13,810 nt of DNA. Source: Streptococcus sp. (lineage in GTDB: Bacteria; Bacillota; Bacilli; Lactobacillales; Aerococcaceae). The translations under genes were made by a program, and so were the position numbers. The notes beneath the pieces were generated by a model. That model saw only the letters and a list, made by a program, of their open reading frames with translations, was not told the origin of the DNA and ran no database searches. This document shows positions 9,635-13,810 of the stretch, piece after piece; within the stretch, counting starts at the first letter, position 1; every line of letters starts with the position of its first letter. The stretch lies in assembly GCA_015264885.1 (NCBI GenBank), contig JABZYY010000027.1, positions 1 to 13,810 of the forward strand. The letters are read 5' to 3'.

Positions 9635-10510
9635 CTATTTCTCTAAATTCTTTTCTTGTACGATATCCCATGAGAACCCTAAGGCACCTTCACCAAGGTG
9701 AGTTCCTACTACAGGTCCAAAATACGATAATGAAGTACGTAATTTAGGATATTGTTCTTGCATTTTTTGTCTCCAAGCTTCGCCAGCTTCTGGAGCATTT
9801 GCATGGATGATGACTAATTCATAGCCGTCACCATCTATTGTTCCTGTTTCGTCTGCGAATAATTGTTCAATTCGTTTCATCGCTTTTTGTTGCGTACGAA
9901 TTTTTTCGAAAGGAACGATTTTCTTATCAACGAATGTCAAGATTGGCTTAATTTTCAACATGGAACCCACTAATGCTGCCCCTGCTGATAAACGTCCACC
10001 ACGTTGTAAGTTGCTTAAATCATCAACGATAAAGTAAGCTGTCGTACGGTCCACTAAACGTTGAACCGTTTCAACGATTTCTTCTGGTGAATATTCTCCA
10101 GATTTCGCCATAATAGCGGCTAGTTTTACTGCACGCGCTTGCGGTGCACAACTAATCTCTGAATCGATTGGATAAATGGCTATTTCGTCTTTCATATCTT
10201 CGGCAACAGCCACACATGTTTGGTAAGTTCCACTAATTCCGCTAGAAATAGTAATAGGAATAATAGCGTCATAATCTTTTGCAAGTTCGCGGAATAATTC
10301 GTATGTTTCCCCTACAGCTGGTTGTGTACTTGTTGGAAAGACTGGAGAGCTTTTTACTTTTGCATAAAATTCTTCAGCAGTAATATCAATCTCTTCACGA
10401 TAAGTTTCTTGTCCGAAAATAACAGACATCGGTAACACGTAAATACCATATTCGGCATATTCTTCTTTCGTTAAGTAAGCCGTGCTATCTGTAACTACAG
10501 CAATTTTCAT
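9635..10510 (-). CDS. DegV family protein (FakB-like fatty-acid-binding)
   Basis: DegV-family proteins bind a fatty acid in a deep pocket. The characterised FakB members present it to the kinase FakA for phosphorylation, feeding exogenous fatty acids into phospholipid synthesis. 291 residues from ATG 10510, chosen because AAAGGAG lies eight bases upstream; a TTG extension to 10528 would place that Shine-Dalgarno inside the coding region. Landmarks: TDST at 7-10, TSTQPA at 60-65, SSGISGTYQ at 89-97, LQRGGRLSAG around 158-167, H226, and the C-terminal GPVVGTHLGEGALGF around 255-269. All are typical of the family. Neither fakA nor lipid genes are adjacent, so FakB function rather than a general DegV role is inference. 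Single gene, with its own promoter and terminator; the next gene upstream (DUF368) is divergent. Confidence 0.9.
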   Translation of the reverse strand: MKIAVVTDSTAYLTKEEYAEYGIYVLPMSVIFGQETYREEIDITAEEFYAKVKSSPVFPTSTQPAVGETYELFRELAKDYDAIIPITISSGISGTYQTCVAVAEDMKDEIAIYPIDSEISCAPQARAVKLAAIMAKSGEYSPEEIVETVQRLVDRTTAYFIVDDLSNLQRGGRLSAGAALVGSMLKIKPILTFVDKKIVPFEKIRTQQKAMKRIEQLFADETGTIDGDGYELVIIHANAPEAGEAWRQKMQEQYPKLRTSLSYFGPVVGTHLGEGALGFSWDIVQEKNLEK

Positions 10511-10580
10511 CCATTCAACTCCTTTCAATTTGAAAATTTAGATTGTTTAAGTCATAAAAACTATAAACTTTCACCCTTCA

Positions 10581-10609
10581 AGTATAACAAAAAAGCATTT
10601 AACACGCAA
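10581..10609 (-). promoter_or_regulatory. Promoter of the degV-family gene
   Basis: On the minus strand TTGCGT (10609-10604), a 17-base spacer and TATACT (10586-10581). The -10 is preceded by TGT, an extended -10 form. The leader would be about 65 nt. Confidence 0.65.
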
Positions 10610-10645
10610 TGAATGGAAAGATTTCTTTAAGAGACTTAACATTAC

Positions 10646-10673
10646 TTGCTCATCTTTCAAATTACAGTATAAT
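10646..10673 (+). promoter_or_regulatory. Promoter of the DUF368 gene
   Basis: TTGCTC (10646-10651), a 16-base spacer and a perfect TATAAT (10668-10673). The start codon follows about 30 bases after the -10, giving a short leader with GGAGGT at 10694-10699. This promoter and the degV promoter are back to back without overlap. Confidence 0.7.
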
Positions 10674-10702
10674 AGAAGACAGAATTATTTATTGGAGGTA
10701 CT

Positions 10703-11560
10703 ATGGAACAAAGATCAACTCAACATCAATTAGATAAACAAAAGAAAAACGATTGGTTCTTACGATTCATTAAAGGAATGTTCATCGGGTCAGGATTTAT
10801 CCTCCCAGGTGTCAGCGGTGGTGCACTTGCTGCTATCTTTGGACTTTATGAACGCATGATTGCTTTCCTAGCAAATGTCACAAAAGACTTCAAGAAAAAT
10901 ATCTTATTCTTCTTACCAGTCGGAATCGGTGCTCTAGCAGGTATCGTAGTTCTATCATTCGGAGTAAGTTACTTACTTGGTAACTTTGAAACAATCATCC
11001 TTTGGTTCTTCATCGGATGTATCGTCGGAACAATCCCTGCTCTTTGGAAAGAAGCTGGAAAAGAAGGTCGCTCAACACGCGATATTATCATTCTACTCGC
11101 TTCATTTATTGGCGGATGCTTACTCCTTTACTTAGGTGAAAATGCAATCGGCGGTAGCGTAGAAGCAAACTTCTTCACTTGGATGATTGCGGGTGGATTA
11201 ATTGCTTTAGGAATTATCGTTCCTGGACTTAGCCCATCAAACTTCATCGTATACATGGGAATGTACAAACAAATGTCAGATGGTTTCAAAACATTAGACA
11301 TGAGCGTGATTCTTCCAATCGCATTAGGTGGACTTGTAACATTAGCGCTCTTCTCAAAACTTGTACACTACATCTTTAAGAAAGCTTACCCACAATTATT
11401 CCACTTCATTTTCGGAATCGTGCTTGCTTCAACTGTAATGATTATCCCAACAAACTACGCTGGATTTGACATCGTTCAATACCTTGCTTGCGTTGTGATG
11501 TTAGGCTTCGGTTCATGGCTTGGCGCATTCATGGCCAAACTTGAAGACACTTATAAATAA
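10703..11560 (+). CDS. popT: DUF368 integral membrane protein, probable polyprenyl-phosphate transporter (PopT type)
   Basis: DUF368 proteins (PopT) have been reported to return undecaprenyl phosphate, the lipid carrier of cell-wall synthesis, across the cytoplasmic membrane. 285 residues; a short charged cytoplasmic-looking start (1-20), then hydrophobic stretches at roughly 25-57, 66-92, 96-113, 127-146, 158-185, 201-219, 231-249 and 257-277. Two related short motifs mark an internal repeat: GFILPGVSGG at 31-40 and GIIVPGLSPSN at 170-180, each followed by aromatic-rich text. This is the pattern expected of a repeat-built transporter with re-entrant loops. ATG 10703 has GGAGGT close by (three bases after the T of that box, slightly tight). 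Only plus-strand gene in the window; single-gene unit with its own promoter and terminator. Family assignment is firm; substrate is transferred from relatives. Confidence 0.88.
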   Translation: MEQRSTQHQLDKQKKNDWFLRFIKGMFIGSGFILPGVSGGALAAIFGLYERMIAFLANVTKDFKKNILFFLPVGIGALAGIVVLSFGVSYLLGNFETIILWFFIGCIVGTIPALWKEAGKEGRSTRDIIILLASFIGGCLLLYLGENAIGGSVEANFFTWMIAGGLIALGIIVPGLSPSNFIVYMGMYKQMSDGFKTLDMSVILPIALGGLVTLALFSKLVHYIFKKAYPQLFHFIFGIVLASTVMIIPTNYAGFDIVQYLACVVMLGFGSWLGAFMAKLEDTYK

Positions 11561-11567
11561 CATTTCA

Positions 11568-11599
11568 AACAGCTTTGCTTCTCGCAAGGCTGTTTTTTT
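11568..11599 (+). terminator. Terminator of the DUF368 gene
   Basis: AACAGCTTTGC (11568-11578), loop TTCTC, GCAAGGCTGTT (11584-11594): an 11-bp stem with one T-G wobble. A run of seven T spans 11593-11599. It begins seven bases past the stop codon. Confidence 0.92.
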
Positions 11600-11606
11600 A
11601 TGCCTA

Positions 11607-11681
11607 AAATTAACATATTTGTTAATTTCCACTCTCACTCCATGATGTAACATTTTTGTTACGTAACAAAAATGTTACATC
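11607..11681. repeat. Three operator-like dyads, two forming a perfect 38-bp palindrome
   Basis: The pattern xTAACA-N4-TGTTAx occurs three times: TTAACA-tatt-TGTTAA at 11610-11625, GTAACA-tttt-TGTTAC at 11647-11662, and GTAACA-aaaa-TGTTAC at 11663-11678. The last two abut and are reverse complements of each other. Bases 11644-11681 are therefore a 38-bp palindrome without a spacer (left arm GATGTAACATTTTTGTTAC). The first dyad extends to a 9-bp stem (11607-11628). They lie in a convergent gap, downstream of a terminator and with no start codon nearby. They could be protein-binding sites or a cruciform. I recognise no regulator with this site. Confidence 0.7.
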
Positions 11682-11749
11682 TACTCTCCTCATGAAACGC
11701 GCACACTCTATCCCTTCTCCCTTGCCCCTAGTCGAAAATAGAACTTTAT

Positions 11750-11773
11750 AAACTCTCTCCTCGAGTAGAGTTT
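11750..11773. repeat. Hairpin resembling the rpmE2 terminator
   Basis: AAACTCT-CTC (11750-11759) pairs with GAG-t-AGAGTTT (11763-11773), a 10-bp stem with one bulge. Its left arm AAACTCTCTC is identical to the left arm of the rpmE2 terminator at 12072. Only four T follow on the plus strand and none on the minus, so it is at best a weak terminator. Confidence 0.45.
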
Positions 11774-11783
11774 TATGCCAGAA

Positions 11784-12034
11784 GGCGATTATGGTGTTTC
11801 ACCAAAAAGCTAAAAAGAGAATTCGCTTATCAGACATTTATTGAAACCATAGCGGGGAATCATATCGAATGCGAATTAAAAGCCATTATGGATTTATCCA
11901 TTACGGCTTGTTTGAGGCTTCGAAGGAGAAAGACTACAGGCTTTCTCCGTTATCCCGCTATTTTGTTTCAATAAACAATGGCTGATAAAAAGAATTCTCT
12001 TTTCCACACCATCTACCCTAACACCATAATCGCC
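11784..12034. mobile_element. 251-bp MITE-like element with 15-bp terminal inverted repeats
   Basis: The ends are GGCGATTATGGTGTT (11784-11798) and its perfect reverse complement (12020-12034). Further in, AAAAGAGAATTC, TTATCAG, TTTATTGAAAC and ATAGCGGG (left, 11813-11856) each recur as reverse complements in mirror order on the right (about 11953-12004). The middle holds two local hairpins: an AAGCC...ATGGAT dyad near 11880-11909, and GGAGAAAG/CTTTCTCC near 11925-11948. It encodes no credible protein. I see no clear target-site duplication: CCAGAA precedes it and GCCCTT follows. A non-autonomous transposable element is my first reading; a structured RNA or cruciform is the alternative. Confidence 0.6.
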
Positions 12035-12067
12035 GCCCTTGGCGGTTACTAATGAAATTGAGCGCAC

Positions 12068-12096
12068 AAAAAAACTCTCTCGAAGCGAGAGAGTTT
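12068..12096 (-). terminator. Terminator of rpmE2
   Basis: AAACTCTCTCG (12072-12082), loop AAG, CGAGAGAGTTT (12086-12096): a perfect 11-bp stem, followed on the minus strand by a T-run (12074-12068). It begins nine bases after the rpmE2 stop. Confidence 0.95.
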
Positions 12097-12105
12097 GTAA
12101 AGTTC

Positions 12106-12351
12106 TTATTTGAGACCGTATTTTTTGTTGAAACGATCCACACGTCCGTCTGCTTGAGTGAATTTTTGACGACCTGTGTAGAATGGGTGAGAATCAGAAG
12201 TGATTTCCACACGTAGTAATGGGTATTCGTTTCCGTCTTCCCATACAACTGTTTCACTTGAAGTCTTTGTTGAACCTGATAAGAATTTGAATCCTGTAGT
12301 TGTATCCATGAAAACTACTGGACGATATTCTGGGTGAATTCCTTGTTTCAT
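12106..12351 (-). CDS. rpmE2: 50S ribosomal protein L31, type B
   Basis: Small protein of the large ribosomal subunit. At 81 residues it has the length of the type B (zinc-independent) form, and it contains no cysteine, so the zinc-binding CxxC pairs of type A L31 are absent. Recognisable stretches are [11 protein letters not shown] (6-16), [10 protein letters not shown] (51-60) and the C-terminal [15 protein letters not shown] 12351 with AGGAGGAA upstream. It is a single-gene unit with its own promoter and a strong terminator. In several bacteria the type B paralogue is induced by zinc shortage. In many lactic acid bacteria it is the only L31, so zinc control here is not established. Confidence 0.96.
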   Translation of the reverse strand: MKQGIHPEYRPVVFMDTTTGFKFLSGSTKTSSETVVWEDGNEYPLLRVEITSDSHPFYTGRQKFTQADGRVDRFNKKYGLK

Positions 12352-12399
12352 TTCTATTCCTCCTGCCCTGAATTATTTGCTAATCCAGAGTTATTTATT

Positions 12400-12453
12400 T
12401 TCGCATGCATAATGCAACACGAATATAATACCATGCTCAAATTGAATTTGCAA
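12400..12453 (-). promoter_or_regulatory. rpmE2 promoter with flanking dyads
   Basis: On the minus strand TTGCAA (12453-12448), a 17-base spacer and TATTAT (12430-12425) preceded by TGG, an extended -10. Two dyads accompany it: CAAATTgAATTTG (12438-12450) overlaps the -35 and spacer, and an imperfect palindrome, TTCG..TGCAT.ATGCA...CGAA (12400-12423), covers the expected transcription start. Either could bind a repressor. The second begins TTCG and ends CGAA but does not match the Bacillus Zur box. The -35 lies six bases past the tsaD stop. Confidence 0.6.
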
Positions 12454-12458
12454 TAGTT

Positions 12459-13478
12459 TTATTCATCCCCTAATTCAAGCCCGGGAATTGCGTTTAAATC
12501 CATATTTGCAAAGTCTTTTTGCATATATTTTGTATAGGCTGCAGCACCAATCATCGCGGCATTATCCCCGCAAAGTGATAATGGCGGAATGGAGAATGTC
12601 ACTGCTGGATAGTGTTCTTCCATCATTTGTGTCATCGCTGTACGAAGACCACGATTAGCTGCCACTCCTCCTGCTAACACAAATTGTTTTACAGGATACG
12701 CTTCAAGTGCGCGTCTTGTTTTTTCGACAAGTACTTCTACGACACTGGCTTGGAAACTTGCGGCTAAGTCTTCAGGGATAATCTCTTCGCCTTTTTGTTT
12801 GGCGTTATGCACACGATTGATAACCGCTGATTTCAATCCACTAAAACTGAAATCAAAATGGTCTTCATGAATCATGGCGCGTGGAAAGTCATACGTATCA
12901 TTTCCAAGATGCGCTAATTCGTCCATTTTCTTTCCACCAGGATATGGCAAGTTCAAAATACGACCAATCTTATCATACGCTTCCCCTGCAGCATCATCTC
13001 TTGTCTCTCCGATAATCTGGAACTCGCCGTCAGTTGGCATATAGACAAGTTCTGTATGGCCACCACTTACAACCAGCGCCATTAGTGGGAATTGCAAAGG
13101 TTCCACAAGTTGGTTTGCGTAAATATGTCCTGCCATATGGTTCACGGCAATGAGTGGTTTTCCACTCGCAAGTGCCAAGGCTTTCGCTGCGGAAATCCCA
13201 ATTAAAAGAGCTCCAACAAGACCTGGACCATATGTCACTGCAATGGCGTCCATATCATCCAACGTTTTGCCTGCTTTTGCAAGTGCTTCGTCGATGACTT
13301 GTGTAATTTGTTCGACATGGTGGCGGCTAGCGATTTCTGGCACAACCCCACCAAAACGCATATGACTTTTAATTTGAGAGGCAACAATATTTGAAAGGAT
13401 GGTGTTTCCGTTTTGAATCACGGCTGCACTTGTCTCATCACAACTACTTTCAATTGCTAGAATCAATGTTTCTTTCAT
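12459..13478 (-). CDS. tsaD: tRNA N6-adenosine threonylcarbamoyltransferase
   Basis: Transfers the threonylcarbamoyl group from threonylcarbamoyl-AMP to A37 of tRNAs that read ANN codons (t6A), working with TsaB and TsaE. It is a cytoplasmic ASKHA-fold protein. 339 residues, full length. Visible: the N-terminal [11 protein letters not shown] (9-19), SRHHVEQI from 51, metal ligands H114 and H118 in NHMAGHIYA, the nucleotide-binding VSGGHTEL (137-144), [10 protein letters not shown] (270-279), and the third metal ligand D305 in [12 protein letters not shown] 13478 with AGGAGG upstream. That Shine-Dalgarno begins at the stop codon of the preceding rimI-like gene (gap of ten bases), which suggests translational coupling. 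The usual Firmicute order tsaB-rimI-tsaD is probable; tsaB would lie beyond the window. Confidence 0.97.
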   Translation of the reverse strand: MKETLILAIESSCDETSAAVIQNGNTILSNIVASQIKSHMRFGGVVPEIASRHHVEQITQVIDEALAKAGKTLDDMDAIAVTYGPGLVGALLIGISAAKALALASGKPLIAVNHMAGHIYANQLVEPLQFPLMALVVSGGHTELVYMPTDGEFQIIGETRDDAAGEAYDKIGRILNLPYPGGKKMDELAHLGNDTYDFPRAMIHEDHFDFSFSGLKSAVINRVHNAKQKGEEIIPEDLAASFQASVVEVLVEKTRRALEAYPVKQFVLAGGVAANRGLRTAMTQMMEEHYPAVTFSIPPLSLCGDNAAMIGAAAYTKYMQKDFANMDLNAIPGLELGDE

Positions 13479-13488
13479 ATTGCTCCTC

Positions 13489-13810
13489 CTATCTTTGTTC
13501 TATTTCTAAGCGATATTCAATCGCATCTTCAACTGGGTCACTGTAATAATCACTTCTCGTATGGAAGGCTTCAAACCCAAGAATTTCATATAAATATTGA
13601 GCACGCTTGTTGCTTTCACGCACTTCTAAGAAAACAACTTTCACGTCTTTTTGCTTCAAATCGTATAAGTCCATTTGCCATAAACGTTGCGCGAGACCTT
13701 TACCTTGATAGTCTTTCGCAATCACGATATTCGTGATGGTTGCTTCATCCAGTACACTTTGGACTCCGAGGAATCCAACTAGTTGGCGTTGCATCCATAC
13801 TCCGTAATAC
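13489..13810 (-). CDS. rimI: RimI-type ribosomal protein alanine N-acetyltransferase (5' part missing)
   Basis: GNAT-fold acetyltransferase; RimI acetylates the N-terminal alanine of ribosomal protein S18. The frame is open to the window edge ([15 protein letters not shown] at the cut), so about 107 C-terminal codons are visible of a protein usually near 150. The internal ATG at 13794 is not the start: it lies inside a conserved strand and has no ribosome binding site. Visible: [18 protein letters not shown], containing the acetyl-CoA pyrophosphate loop QGKGLA, and [15 protein letters not shown], the usual motif B of the family. Stop TAG at 13489. Position directly before tsaD is the main reason for choosing RimI over other GNAT enzymes. 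Confidence 0.88.
   Translation of the reverse strand, partial: YYGVWMQRQLVGFLGVQSVLDEATITNIVIAKDYQGKGLAQRLWQMDLYDLKQKDVKVVFLEVRESNKRAQYLYEILGFEAFHTRSDYYSDPVEDAIEYRLEIEQR

Noticed and set aside
10511..10528. Six-residue N-terminal extension of the DegV-family protein from a TTG
   Set aside because: The AAAGGAG ribosome binding site lies within the extension, and the family normally starts at MKIAVVTDST.
11610..11625. TTAAC...GTTAA resembling an AdcR zinc-repressor site
   Set aside because: AdcR sites have two bases between the half-sites; here there are six, and no zinc gene or promoter is adjacent.
11793..11803. TGTTTCAC resembling half of a parS site in the element end
   Set aside because: The second half needed for the 16-bp parS palindrome is absent; it is an 8-base coincidence.
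12018..12257. 79-codon minus-strand frame overlapping rpmE2
   Set aside because: It is out of frame with the unmistakable L31 protein, runs through its terminator into the inverted-repeat element, and has no supported start.
1..13810. CRISPR arrays, tRNA or rRNA genes, phage or defence genes
   Set aside because: No regularly spaced repeats, cloverleaf sequences, rRNA motifs, transposase, integrase or recognisable defence proteins were seen on either strand.

Overview
The window reads as a low-GC Gram-positive chromosome (Firmicutes, order Lactobacillales). The rpoB and rpoC sequences are of enterococcal/carnobacterial type. There is a CoiA competence protein, a zinc-free type B L31 protein, and AT-rich intergenic DNA with clear Shine-Dalgarno sites. 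A Carnobacteriaceae member such as Granulicatella is my best guess, but the genus is an inference from remembered protein similarity and not a computed result.

Layout, left to right. Nearly everything is on the minus strand, so transcription runs from right to left. 1-2808 is the first 936 codons of rpoC, cut by the window edge inside the trigger loop. 2860-6501 is a complete rpoB. Upstream of rpoB lies a leader of about 225 nt that contains a strong intrinsic-terminator hairpin. Its promoter has the -35 box inside the hairpin that ends the preceding gene. 6810-8269 is a two-gene nucleoside-salvage operon, udp then deoC, with a structured udp leader. 8475-9572 is coiA and 9635-10510 is a DegV/FakB-type lipid-binding protein. 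Reading rightward from a divergent promoter region, 10703-11560 is a DUF368 (PopT-type) membrane protein, the only plus-strand gene. 12106-12351 is rpmE2, 12459-13478 is tsaD, and 13489-13810 is the 3' part of a RimI-type acetyltransferase.

The 545 bases between the DUF368 gene and rpmE2 hold no credible gene but are dense in symmetry. There is the DUF368 terminator, then three copies of a 16-bp dyad (two of them forming a perfect 38-bp palindrome), then a hairpin, then a 251-bp element with perfect 15-bp terminal inverted repeats and an imperfectly paired, branched interior, then the rpmE2 terminator. The element looks like a MITE or another mobile structured repeat.

Functional themes: transcription (RNA polymerase beta and beta'), translation (L31, tRNA t6A synthesis by TsaD, RimI), nucleoside catabolism (Udp releases ribose-1-phosphate, DeoC splits deoxyribose-5-phosphate), DNA uptake (CoiA), and envelope or lipid metabolism (DegV/FakB-like protein, PopT-like protein). 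I see no defence system, prophage, CRISPR array, tRNA or rRNA. The unusual content is regulatory and repetitive DNA, not a new gene cluster.
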